Assembly (NCBI RefSeq): GCF_013340935.1
Contig: NZ_WHOS01000007.1
Span: 1-64,000 of the forward strand
Length of the DNA: 64,000 nt
Source: Azospirillum melinis
GTDB lineage: Bacteria > Pseudomonadota > Alphaproteobacteria > Azospirillales > Azospirillaceae
Reading direction: 5' to 3'
The position numbers and the translations under genes are program-made. Below are positions 35,076-42,648 of the stretch, piece after piece. Positions within the stretch are counted from its first letter, which is position 1, and each line of letters opens with the position of its first letter. Below the pieces are notes generated by a model. It saw only the letters and a list, made by a program, of their open reading frames with translations. It was not told the DNA's origin and made no database searches.

Positions 35076-35651
35076 TCAGGCGGCGACCAGGGGCGCGGCG
35101 GCGGGAGCGGTCAGCCGACCGAGGGCGACGATGCGCACCGCCTCGTCGGCTGCGCGGGCGGCGCGGGCGGCGATGTCCGGGCTGGTCAGGCGGTAGTCGG
35201 TGAAGTCGCTGTCCTGGGCGAAGACGCCGGTCGGGACGGTGTGGGCCAGGAAGAAGCCGAACAGCGGGCGCAGCTGGTGTTCGATCACCAGGGCGTGGCG
35301 CGGGCTGCCGCCGGTCGCGGTCAGCACCACCGGCACGCCGCCCAAGGCGTTGGGGTCGATGAAGTCGATCAGATGCTTGAACAGCCCGGTGTAGGAGCCC
35401 TTGTAGACGGGCGTGCCGACCACCAGCAGATCGGCGCCGGCGATGGCGGCCAGCGCGTCGGCCACGCGCGGCGGCGCGGCTTTCGGATCGGTCAGTGCCC
35501 CCAGATCAGGCGCCAGTTCGCCGATCACGATGTCGGTGCGATGGATGGAAACCTGTGCCTCCACCCCCTCCACCACGGCATCGATCAGGGCGCGGGTACG
35601 GGACCGGGCGCCCAGATTGCCGGAAACGGTGACGACCTTGATCTTGCCCAT
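35076..35651 (-). CDS. msuE: NAD(P)H:FMN reductase MsuE
   Basis: 191 aa flavodoxin-like reductase of the SsuE/MsuE type: VVTVSGNLGARSRTRALIDAVV binds FMN, followed by GTPVYKGSYTGLFKHLIDFI and LTATGGSPRHALVIEHQLRPLFGFF. It supplies FMNH2 to SfnG and presumably to SsuD and the SfnB-like enzymes encoded nearby. The start MGKIKVV is chosen because the frame upstream runs into the promoter. It is the first gene of the left operon; the ATG lies about 30 bases from the predicted start point of the sigma-54 promoter. Confidence 0.94.
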   Translation of the reverse strand: MGKIKVVTVSGNLGARSRTRALIDAVVEGVEAQVSIHRTDIVIGELAPDLGALTDPKAAPPRVADALAAIAGADLLVVGTPVYKGSYTGLFKHLIDFIDPNALGGVPVVLTATGGSPRHALVIEHQLRPLFGFFLAHTVPTGVFAQDSDFTDYRLTSPDIAARAARAADEAVRIVALGRLTAPAAAPLVAA

Positions 35652-35692
35652 TTTACACAAGCTCCAGTGCGGGAATGTCCGGAGCCATAGGG

Positions 35693-35708
35693 GCAAGCCG
35701 TGTGCCAA
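35693..35708 (-). promoter_or_regulatory. Sigma-54 promoter for the msuE-sfnG-liv-sfnB operon
   Basis: Minus strand TTGGCAC, 5 bases (ACGGC), TTGC: a full match to the -24 (TGGCAC) and -12 (TTGC) consensus with the required spacing. It lies 42 bases before the msuE ATG. Tandem upstream sites are at 35763-35808. The activator is almost certainly the sigma-54 protein encoded divergently at 35946. Confidence 0.9.
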
Positions 35709-35762
35709 AGCAGTAAAATGCTGAATTTGTTGATGAAGTTCTGTGGCGGGCAACGAGGTCCC

Positions 35763-35808
35763 GCTTCAAAGGCAGCAGCCGTCACCCCACCGGTGCTGCA
35801 CATGCAAC
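35763..35808. promoter_or_regulatory. Tandem enhancer sites for the left sigma-54 promoter
   Basis: GCTGCANNNGCAAC occurs exactly at 35795-35808 and with two mismatches at 35763-35776, exactly 32 bases apart (three helical turns). The reverse complement, GTTGCNNNTGCAGC, occurs twice with the same 32-base spacing at the right promoter (38185-38230). The near site is 54 bases from the -24 box here and 53 there. This mirror arrangement strongly suggests binding of the regulator encoded between them. Confidence 0.75.
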
Positions 35809-35850
35809 AGAAACCATGTGAAACACACCCGTAGGCGTAAAATAAAACAT

Positions 35851-35871
35851 ATTCAGTTTGTAATATTGAAT
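35851..35871. promoter_or_regulatory. LysR-type dyad ATTCA-N11-TGAAT upstream of the sigma-54 regulator gene
   Basis: A perfect 5-base dyad with an 11-base gap in AT-rich DNA, 75 bases before the chosen start of the regulator gene. The shape fits a LysR-family (T-N11-A) site. In Pseudomonas putida sfnR is under CysB control, so a CysB-like sulfur-starvation regulator is a natural candidate here; this is inference. Confidence 0.4.
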
Positions 35872-35945
35872 CTATTTCCATATTGATACACTGGGGAATG
35901 ATCGGGGTGACCCGACGATGCCCGCCTCAGGAAGCAGGTGCCGCC

Positions 35946-38162
35946 ATGACCAGGATCCCGCCCAGTGACCGCTGGCCCGCCGCGACAGCCTTCGACGCCG
36001 CTCCCCGTTCGGGGCTCGGTCTGTCCTCCTGCCGGTTCGACGCCGCCGCCTTGCCGTCCGTCGTCGTGGGGCAGGACGGGAGTTGCGGACCGGGCATCGA
36101 CGCCGCCGGTTACGAACAGCGCCGCATCGTCGCCTTCGACCCGGCCAGCCGGGCCCGCAAGCCGAAGATCCGCGCCACCGCGATGGTGTTCGAGGATCCG
36201 CAGTCGCAACGGCTCCAGGCCGATCTCGACCGGCTGGCGCCCAGCGACGCCACCGTGCTGATCATAGGCGAAACCGGCACCGGCAAGGAACTGGTCTCAC
36301 GCTATATCCACAGCCGCAGCCGCCGGGCCGACGGTCCATTCGTCGCCGTGAATTGCGGCGCCTTCAGCGACACGCTGGCCGAGGCCGAACTGTTCGGCTT
36401 CGAAAAGGGAGCCTTCACCGGTGCGCTGAAGACCCAGGCCGGCTGGTTCGAGGCCGCCCATGGCGGCACGCTGCTGCTGGACGAGATCGGCGACCTGCCA
36501 CCCGCCCTTCAGGTCAAGCTTCTGCGCGTGCTGCAGGAGCGCGAGGTGGTGCGTGTCGGCTCGCGCAAGGCCATTCCCATCGACGTCCGCGTCATCGCCG
36601 CCACCAACGTCGATCTGGAGGCGGCGGTGGAGGCCAGGCGCTTCCGCGAGGATCTGTATTTCCGTTTGAACGTCGCCTCGGTGCGGCTGGCGCCGCTGCG
36701 CGAGCGGCCGGGCGACATCCCGCCGCTGGCCGAGCATTTCCTCGACCTCCACAAGGAGCGGCTCGGCCGGCCGGAGCTGTCGCTGAGCGGGGAGGCGCTG
36801 CGCCGGCTGGCCCATTGCCCCTGGCCGGGCAACATCCGCCAGCTGGAGAATGTGCTGCACAACGCGGTGCTGCTGGCGCCCGGTCCGGAGATCGGCGCGG
36901 ACGACGTCCGCCTGCGCTGCGAGGGACACGGTCATGGCCAGAGCCAGGGCCAGCGCCAGAGTCGGACGTCCGCTGCCGTGGAGCCGCCGGCCCGCGACCT
37001 CGAGGGGGCGGTCAAGGCGCTGGTCGGCCGCGCCATCGCCGACGGCGAAGCCGACCTGTATGAGCGGCTGGTCCGCACCGCGGTGCGCAGCGCCTTCGAA
37101 CTGGCCGACGGCAACCAGATGCGGGCGGCGGAAAGCCTGGGCATGACCCGCAACGCCTTCCGCACCCAGCTGGCCCATCTCGGCGCCATCGCGCCGCGGC
37201 GACGGTCCGGTGTGGCGGAACCGGGGGAGGAGCGGGCTTCGACGCCCTGCGTGCCGGCCCTCTCTTCCCGGCCCGCCCGGCTGCCTGTCCAACTCGTGGA
37301 TCTGCCGATCGGCTATCAGAAGTTCGGCACCTCCAGCATCCTGAAGATGCGGGGGGCCGTGGAACGGCGGCTGGCCGCTCATGGCTACCGCGTCACCTGG
37401 ACGGAGTTCGTGTCCGGCCCGCAGATGATGGACGCCCTCGGCAGCATGCAGGTGGAATTCGTGGCGACCGGGGAGGCGCCGCCGGTCTTCGCCCAGGCGG
37501 CCGGCGTGCCGCTGGTCTATGTCGGCTACGACCCGCCGGCTCCCAATGCCGAGGCGCTGCTGGTCCGTTGCGACAGCCCGTACCGCAGTACTGCCGACCT
37601 GCGCGGGCGCACGGTGGCGCTGCACACCGGATCGAACGTCCATTATTTCCTGTTGCGAGCCCTGCAAGCCTATGGGCTGACGCTGGACGACGTGCGCATC
37701 GTCCATATGCAGCCGGCGGCGGCGCTGGAGGCTCTGCTCGACGAGATGGTGGACGCCTGGGCGATCTGGGATCCGCTGCTGTCCTCCGCCCAGATCCGCG
37801 ACGACACGCGGGTGCTGACCGACGGCAGCGGGCTGGTGCCCAACCACCAGTTCTATCTTGCCAACCAGAACTTTGCCGACCGCAACCCGGAGGCCGTCGC
37901 CATCCTGCTGGACGAGGTGGGCAAGGCCGGCGAATACGCCGCCCTGCATGCGGCGGAGGCTGCGCGGAGCATGACCCAAGACCTCGGCATCGCCGCCCCG
38001 GCGCTGGAGCTGGCTTTCAGCCGGCTTACCTACGGCGCCAAGCCGCTGGACGACCGGGCGGTGCGGCGCCAACAGGCGGTCGCCGACAGCTTCCACGCTT
38101 CCGGTCTGCTGAAATCCAGCATATCGGTGCGCGAAGCGGTGTGGTCCGGCGCGTGGGCATAG
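35946..38162 (+). CDS. Sigma-54 activator (SfnR-like AAA+ plus Fis HTH) fused to a C-terminal SsuA-like sulfonate-binding domain
   Basis: 738 aa from MTRIPPSDR, which has AGGAAGCAGG upstream; ATG 35898 or TTG 35883 would add 16 or 21 residues. A short N-terminus without a receiver or PAS domain leads into the AAA+ module: GETGTGKE (108-115), GAFTGA sigma-54 contact loop (155-160), GGTLLLDEIGD (173-183), and arginine-finger region REDLYFRLN. A Fis-type helix-turn-helix follows (about 385-412). Residues about 447-735 match the SsuA/TauA periplasmic-binding fold: IGYQKFGTSSILKMRGAVERRLAA, GEAPPVFAQAAGVPLVYV, GSNVHYFLLRAL, VDAWAIWDP. There is no signal peptide, so this domain is cytoplasmic and probably senses a sulfonate or related ligand. 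It lies between the two sigma-54 operons that it is expected to control. Confidence 0.93.
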   Translation: MTRIPPSDRWPAATAFDAAPRSGLGLSSCRFDAAALPSVVVGQDGSCGPGIDAAGYEQRRIVAFDPASRARKPKIRATAMVFEDPQSQRLQADLDRLAPSDATVLIIGETGTGKELVSRYIHSRSRRADGPFVAVNCGAFSDTLAEAELFGFEKGAFTGALKTQAGWFEAAHGGTLLLDEIGDLPPALQVKLLRVLQEREVVRVGSRKAIPIDVRVIAATNVDLEAAVEARRFREDLYFRLNVASVRLAPLRERPGDIPPLAEHFLDLHKERLGRPELSLSGEALRRLAHCPWPGNIRQLENVLHNAVLLAPGPEIGADDVRLRCEGHGHGQSQGQRQSRTSAAVEPPARDLEGAVKALVGRAIADGEADLYERLVRTAVRSAFELADGNQMRAAESLGMTRNAFRTQLAHLGAIAPRRRSGVAEPGEERASTPCVPALSSRPARLPVQLVDLPIGYQKFGTSSILKMRGAVERRLAAHGYRVTWTEFVSGPQMMDALGSMQVEFVATGEAPPVFAQAAGVPLVYVGYDPPAPNAEALLVRCDSPYRSTADLRGRTVALHTGSNVHYFLLRALQAYGLTLDDVRIVHMQPAAALEALLDEMVDAWAIWDPLLSSAQIRDDTRVLTDGSGLVPNHQFYLANQNFADRNPEAVAILLDEVGKAGEYAALHAAEAARSMTQDLGIAAPALELAFSRLTYGAKPLDDRAVRRQQAVADSFHASGLLKSSISVREAVWSGAWA

Positions 38163-38184
38163 AAGAGAAAGTGTGGAATCGGCG

Positions 38185-38230
38185 TTGCCGATGCAGCAAT
38201 TCCCCGGCGGCGGCTGTTGCAATTGCAGCG
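38185..38230. promoter_or_regulatory. Tandem enhancer sites for the right sigma-54 promoter
   Basis: GTTGC-CGA-TGCAGC at 38185-38198 and GTTGC-AAT-TGCAGC at 38217-38230, 32 bases apart. The same sequence in reverse orientation flanks the left promoter. The near site ends 53 bases before the -24 box. A larger imperfect dyad (ATTCCCCG...CGGGGAAT, 38200-38246) surrounds the second site and might also act as a terminator for the regulator gene. Confidence 0.75.
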
Positions 38231-38283
38231 TAGCCGTCGGGGAATCATCTCTTCAAGCTCTTGGGAACAAAGGAAAACACGGG

Positions 38284-38299
38284 TTGGCACCGATGTTGC
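38284..38299 (+). promoter_or_regulatory. Sigma-54 promoter for the amidohydrolase-ssuD-flavoprotein operon
   Basis: TTGGCAC, 5 bases (CGATG), TTGC: a full match to the -24/-12 consensus, 38 bases before the GTG of the first gene. Together with the tandem sites at 38185-38230 it copies the left promoter design. Confidence 0.9.
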
Positions 38300-38336
38300 G
38301 CTTATCCGGCAGACCCTGCAACCGGAGACCGCAACC

Positions 38337-39194
38337 GTGTTCCGCAAGATCATCGACCTGCGCAGCCGTCCCGCCTTCCTGCATGATTTCTATGGGGCGA
38401 CGCCCGGCACCCCCGGATTCGAGACGGCCAGATGGCTGAACCGGCGCGTCGGCACCCGTGGCGACGATGCCCATTTCACCCGCTCCCACACGCTGGAGGG
38501 CTATCTCGCCGATGTGCGCGAGGCCGGCATCACCGCAGCCGCCATCATCGGCCGCGACACCCCTGGCGTCAGCACCTCCAACGACCGGGTGCATGAGCTG
38601 GTCGCCGGCCGGCCGGAACTGATCGGTATCGGCTCCGTCGATCCGCAGCGCCAGGGCACCGCCGCCGCGGTGGCTGAGGCCGGGCGAGCCATCGCCGCGC
38701 TGGGACTGAAGGGCATCAATCTGGAGCCCGGCTTCCTCGACCCGGCGATTGCCTTCGACGATCCGTCACTGCTGCCGGTCTATGACGCCTGCGACCAGCT
38801 GAAGGTGCCGGTCTTCCTGATGACCGGGCCGACGACGCCGGACCCGCGCTTCAACGATCCGGCCCCGGTCGGCCGCATCGCCCGTTCGTTCCCGACCCTG
38901 AACATCGTCATCCACCACGGCTTCTGGCCGCATGTGGCGGAGATCGTCGGGATCGCCTTCCGCTATCCCAACGTCCACATCGTGCCGGACATGTACCTCT
39001 TCCTGCCCGGCAGCCGCCTCTATGTCGAGGCCGCCAACGGCTTCCTGCGCGACCAGCTGCTGTTCGGCAGCTCCTACCCGTTCCGCCCGATGAAGCAGAC
39101 GGTGGAGGATTTCCTGAAACTCGGCTTCGACGGGGCGGTGCTCGACGGGCTGCTGTTCGACAACGCCCGGCGCCTGCTGGCGCTCGATCTCTGA
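38337..39194 (+). CDS. Amidohydrolase_2-like TIM-barrel protein with degenerate metal site
   Basis: 285 aa from a GTG preceded by GGAG at 9 bases and lying just downstream of the sigma-54 promoter. The fold pattern of amidohydrolase family 2 is visible: LAAAGITAAAII-like ADVREAGITAAAIIGRD, LIGIGSVDPQ, GLKGINLEPGF, IVIHHGFWPH and a final QLLFGSSYPFRP. The usual N-terminal HxH is replaced (IIDLRSRPAF) and the C-terminal GSDxP aspartate is Ser-Tyr, so the classic metal ligands are missing. It is the first gene of the operon with ssuD. It may be a non-metal hydrolase or decarboxylase-like enzyme acting before or after desulfonation. Function unknown. Confidence 0.82.
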   Translation: MFRKIIDLRSRPAFLHDFYGATPGTPGFETARWLNRRVGTRGDDAHFTRSHTLEGYLADVREAGITAAAIIGRDTPGVSTSNDRVHELVAGRPELIGIGSVDPQRQGTAAAVAEAGRAIAALGLKGINLEPGFLDPAIAFDDPSLLPVYDACDQLKVPVFLMTGPTTPDPRFNDPAPVGRIARSFPTLNIVIHHGFWPHVAEIVGIAFRYPNVHIVPDMYLFLPGSRLYVEAANGFLRDQLLFGSSYPFRPMKQTVEDFLKLGFDGAVLDGLLFDNARRLLALDL

Positions 39195-39209
39195 GCGGAG
39201 GACCGATCC

Positions 39210-40340
39210 ATGGACATCTTCTGGTTCCTGCCGGTGCATGGCGACGGCCCTTATCTGGGCAGCCAGGTCGACAGCCGGCCCGCCACCCTGGCCTATCTGA
39301 CGGAGATCGCCCAGGCTGCCGACCGGCGCGGCTATCACGGCGTGCTGGTTCCCTGCGGCAAGGCCTGCGAGGAGCCTTACATCGTGTCGGCTGCGCTGAT
39401 CGCGGCGACGGAGCGGCTGCGTTTCTTGGTCGCCACCCGGCCGTCCTCGATGACGCCGACCTTCGCGGCGCGGCTCGCCGCCGGACTAGACCGGCTGTCG
39501 GGCGGGCGCTTCTACCTGAATGTGGTCGCCGGCGGCGACGCGGCGGAGCTGGCCGGCGACGGCGTCTTCCTCGACCATGACGCCCGCTACGCCCAGGCGG
39601 CCGAGTTCTTCACGGTGTGGAAGCGGGTTCTGGCCGGCGAGACCGTCGATTTCGCCGGCAGCCACGTGACGGTGAAGGGCGCCACCGTGCCGCTGCGGCC
39701 GGTGCAGCGCCCCCATCCGCCGCTGTTCTTCGGCGGCTCGTCGCCCGCCGGCCATGCCGCGGTGGCCGAGCATTTCGACAGCTACCTGACCTGGGCCGAG
39801 CCGCCCGACGCGGTGGCCGCCAAGATCGCGGATGTGCGGGCGCGGGCGGCGGCGCGTGGCCGCACCCTGTCCTATGGCCTGCGCGTCAACATCATCGTGC
39901 GCGAGACCGAGGCGGAAGCCTGGGCCGCCGCCGAGAAACTCATCAGCAAGATCGACCGCAGCGCGGTCGAGGCCGCGCACGGCGCCTTCCGCCGCTTCGA
40001 ATCCGAAGGCCAGCGCCGGATGACCGAGCTTGCCTCCCGCGCGGATCTGGTGGTGGCGCCGAATTTGTGGGCCGGCGTCGGGCTGGTGCGCGGCGGCGCC
40101 GGAACCGCGCTGGTCGGCAACCCGCGGCAAGTGGCTGATCGGCTGCTGGAATACCGCGATCTCGGCATCGACAGCTTCATCCTGTCCGGCTACCCGCATC
40201 TGGAGGAGGCGCACCGCGTCGCCGACCTGCTGTTCCCGCTGCTGCCGGTGACGGCCCCGCCGCCCGTCGCTCAGGCCGCACCCGACGTCGCCTTCATCAG
40301 CCCCTTCGGCGACCTCCAGCCGGCCAGGAGTGCCTCATGA
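39210..40340 (+). CDS. ssuD: FMNH2-dependent alkanesulfonate monooxygenase SsuD
   Basis: 376 aa, close to E. coli SsuD (381 aa). Diagnostic stretches: IFWFLPVHGDGPYLGS, ELAGDGVFLDHDARYAQAAEF, FFGGSSPAGHAAVAEHFDSYLTWAEPP, and APNLWAGVGLVRGGAGTALVG followed by SGYPHLEEAHRV. The enzyme cleaves alkanesulfonates to an aldehyde and sulfite with FMNH2 and oxygen. No ssuE is in this operon; MsuE from the divergent operon can supply FMNH2. GGAGG lies upstream of the ATG, and its end overlaps the next start (ATGA). No ssuABC transporter accompanies it; the only SsuA-like sequence is fused to the regulator. Confidence 0.95.
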   Translation: MDIFWFLPVHGDGPYLGSQVDSRPATLAYLTEIAQAADRRGYHGVLVPCGKACEEPYIVSAALIAATERLRFLVATRPSSMTPTFAARLAAGLDRLSGGRFYLNVVAGGDAAELAGDGVFLDHDARYAQAAEFFTVWKRVLAGETVDFAGSHVTVKGATVPLRPVQRPHPPLFFGGSSPAGHAAVAEHFDSYLTWAEPPDAVAAKIADVRARAAARGRTLSYGLRVNIIVRETEAEAWAAAEKLISKIDRSAVEAAHGAFRRFESEGQRRMTELASRADLVVAPNLWAGVGLVRGGAGTALVGNPRQVADRLLEYRDLGIDSFILSGYPHLEEAHRVADLLFPLLPVTAPPPVAQAAPDVAFISPFGDLQPARSAS

Positions 40341-41542
40341 GCATCGCTCCGCTGTCCAGCCCGGCCCTGCGCGGGGCATTGGCCGACCTCAAGACCCTGC
40401 TGGCGGAGAATGCCGTCGCCCGCGACCGGGCCGGCGGCACCGCCAAGGCGGAACGCGACGCCATCCGCCGGTCCGGCCTGCTGACCCTGGCGGTTCCGGC
40501 GGCCTATGGCGGGCAGGGGGAAGGCTGGCCGGCCATCCTGGGGGCGGTGCGGGACCTGGCGCAGGTCGATTCCTCGCTGGCCCATCTCTTCGCCTTCCAT
40601 CACCTGATGGTCGCCTCGATCCTGCTCTATGGCAATCCGACCCAGCGGGCGGGCCTGTTGACCGCAACCGCCCGGCGCGGCCTGTTCTGGGGCAATGCGC
40701 TGAACCCGCTCGACCGCCGCACCCACCTGACGCCGGCCGGGGAGTTGGCGGAGGACGGGGAGGAGCCGCAGAGCTGGAGTCTGAACGGCACCAAGAGCTT
40801 CTGCTCCGGGGCAAGCGATTCCGACCTGCTGCTGGTGTCGGCGGACGGGCCGGACGGGGTGTTGCGGGTGATGGTTCTGCCGACCGACCGGTCCGGCATC
40901 GCCGTGCTGGACGATTGGGACGCCATCGGCCAGCGCCAGACCGACAGCGGCACCGTCACCTTCACCGATGTGGCGGTGTCGGCTGCCGACATACTGGGGC
41001 CGCCGGGGCCGTTCGGCGACGTCGCCTCCAGCCTGCGCCCCTGCATCGCCCAGTCGATCCTGGCCAGCCTCTATCTCGGCATCGCCGAAGGGGCGCTGGC
41101 GGCGGCGCGCGGCTTCACCCTGACGGAAGGGCGGCCGTGGCGGGCGTCGGGCGTGGCCAGCGCCGCCGAGGATCCCTATCTGCTGCATCATTTCGGCGAA
41201 GTGCAGCTTGCTGTCGCCGCGGCCGACGCGCTGGGCGGGTTGGCGCTCGACCGGCTGCAGCGGGCATGGGAGCGCGGGCGGTCGCTGGGGGCGCAGGAGC
41301 GGGGCGAAACCTCCCTCGCCGTCGCCACCTTCAAGGTCGCCGCCGCCCGTGCCGGTCTGGATGCCGCCGGCCGGCTGTTCGATATCACGGGCGCGCGGGG
41401 GGCCGCCGGGCGCTATGGCTTCGACCGCTTCTGGCGCAATGTCCGCACCCACTCCCTGCACGACCCGCTTGACTATAAGCTGAAGGAGCTGGGCGTCCAC
41501 GCCCTGACCGGCGCGCTGCCGGAACCGGGCTTCTATTCCTGA
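40337..41542 (+). CDS. SfnB/DszC-like acyl-CoA dehydrogenase-fold flavoprotein
   Basis: 401 aa. N-terminal AIRRSGLLTLAVPAAYGGQGEGWPAIL, then HLFAFHHLMVASILLYG, LNGTKSFCSGASDSD, and C-terminal FDRFWRNVRTHSLHDPLDYK with the conserved His of the DszC/SfnB branch. It resembles the sfnB product at 27524 but is clearly diverged. It probably uses reduced flavin to oxygenate or dehydrogenate an organosulfur substrate. It overlaps ssuD by 4 bases and ends the right sigma-54 operon. A GC-rich hairpin (41566-41584) without a T-run follows and overlaps the end of the convergent aapM gene. Confidence 0.88.
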   Translation: MSIAPLSSPALRGALADLKTLLAENAVARDRAGGTAKAERDAIRRSGLLTLAVPAAYGGQGEGWPAILGAVRDLAQVDSSLAHLFAFHHLMVASILLYGNPTQRAGLLTATARRGLFWGNALNPLDRRTHLTPAGELAEDGEEPQSWSLNGTKSFCSGASDSDLLLVSADGPDGVLRVMVLPTDRSGIAVLDDWDAIGQRQTDSGTVTFTDVAVSAADILGPPGPFGDVASSLRPCIAQSILASLYLGIAEGALAAARGFTLTEGRPWRASGVASAAEDPYLLHHFGEVQLAVAAADALGGLALDRLQRAWERGRSLGAQERGETSLAVATFKVAAARAGLDAAGRLFDITGARGAAGRYGFDRFWRNVRTHSLHDPLDYKLKELGVHALTGALPEPGFYS

Positions 41543-41574
41543 GCCTTTTCCTGAACCGGCCGGTCGCGGCGGCC

Positions 41575-42648
41575 TCACCGCCGCAGCCGGCGCTCCAGCC
41601 ACAGGCTGTAGCGCGACGCGATCACGCAGACCGTCAGGTAGATCAGCGCCGCGAAGCCGAAGGCTTCATCGTAGAATCCGAGCCATGCCGGGTCCTTGGC
41701 GGCGGTGCGCGCGGTGTTCAGCAGGTCGAACAGGCCGATGACGATGATCAGCGTGGTGTCCTGGAACAGGCCGATCGCCAGGGTCACGATGGAGGAGATC
41801 ACCGTCCGCAGGGCCTGCGGCAGGATCACCAGCCGCATCGATTGCCAGTAGCCGAGCCCCAGCGCCTGGGCGGCTTCATACTGACCCGCCGGGATGGACT
41901 GAAGGCCGGCGCGGACGATCTCCGCCAGATAGGCGGAGACGAACAGGACAATGGCGATCTGTGCCCGCAGCAGCTTGTCGATGGCGGCACCGGCGGGCAG
42001 CATCAGCGGCAGCAGCAGGGTCGCGACGTAGAGCACCGCGATCAGCGGCACGCCGCGCGTCACCTCGATGAACAGGACGGCCAGCGTCCGCACCCCGCCC
42101 ATGGAGCTGCGCCGGGCGAGCGCCAGCAGCACCGCCAGCGGGAAGGCGCCGACCAGCCCGACGACGGCGAGCAGCAGGCTGACCGGCAGGCCGCTCCAGC
42201 GCTCGGTCGGCACCGCCGGTCCGCCGGGACCGCCGGTCAGCAGCAGCAGGGCGGCGGCCAGCCCGAAAAGCCAGAGCCACAGCGTCGCCCGCCGCCAGAA
42301 CAGCGGCATGCCGCTGAGCCCGGCCAGCGCCAGCAGGATGGCGCCGGCCGCCGCAGGGCGCCACTGCCGGTCCTGGTCGTAGAAGCCGAACAGGATGTAG
42401 CGCAGCTTCTCGCCGATGAAGGCCCAGCAGGCGCCGGCCGCGTCGGCGCAGCGGTCGGCGGGCCCCACCCACACGGCATCCAGCAGGGTCCAGCGCAGCA
42501 GCGGCGGCACGGCCCAGCCGAGAAGGGCGAGGCAGCAGAGCGTCACCGCGGCATTCAGCGGCGTGCCGAACAGGCCGGCCCACAGGCGCTGCCAGCGCGG
42601 CTGTGGCGAGGTGAGGGGCGGGGCGCTTTGCAGAACGCCGTCGGTCAT
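41575..42648 (-). CDS. aapM: General L-amino acid ABC transporter permease, AapM-like
   Basis: 357 aa. The insert between the first and later membrane segments (WVGPADRCADAAGACWAFIGEKLRYILFGFY) and the EAA loop GQYEAAQALGLGYWQSMRLVILPQALR are typical of AapM/BztC. About eight membrane segments. Its ATG overlaps the stop of aapQ by 4 bases. With AapQ it forms the pore of an importer with broad L-amino acid specificity in rhizobia. No aapP ATPase follows; the next gene is convergent. Confidence 0.9.
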   Translation of the reverse strand: MTDGVLQSAPPLTSPQPRWQRLWAGLFGTPLNAAVTLCCLALLGWAVPPLLRWTLLDAVWVGPADRCADAAGACWAFIGEKLRYILFGFYDQDRQWRPAAAGAILLALAGLSGMPLFWRRATLWLWLFGLAAALLLLTGGPGGPAVPTERWSGLPVSLLLAVVGLVGAFPLAVLLALARRSSMGGVRTLAVLFIEVTRGVPLIAVLYVATLLLPLMLPAGAAIDKLLRAQIAIVLFVSAYLAEIVRAGLQSIPAGQYEAAQALGLGYWQSMRLVILPQALRTVISSIVTLAIGLFQDTTLIIVIGLFDLLNTARTAAKDPAWLGFYDEAFGFAALIYLTVCVIASRYSLWLERRLRR

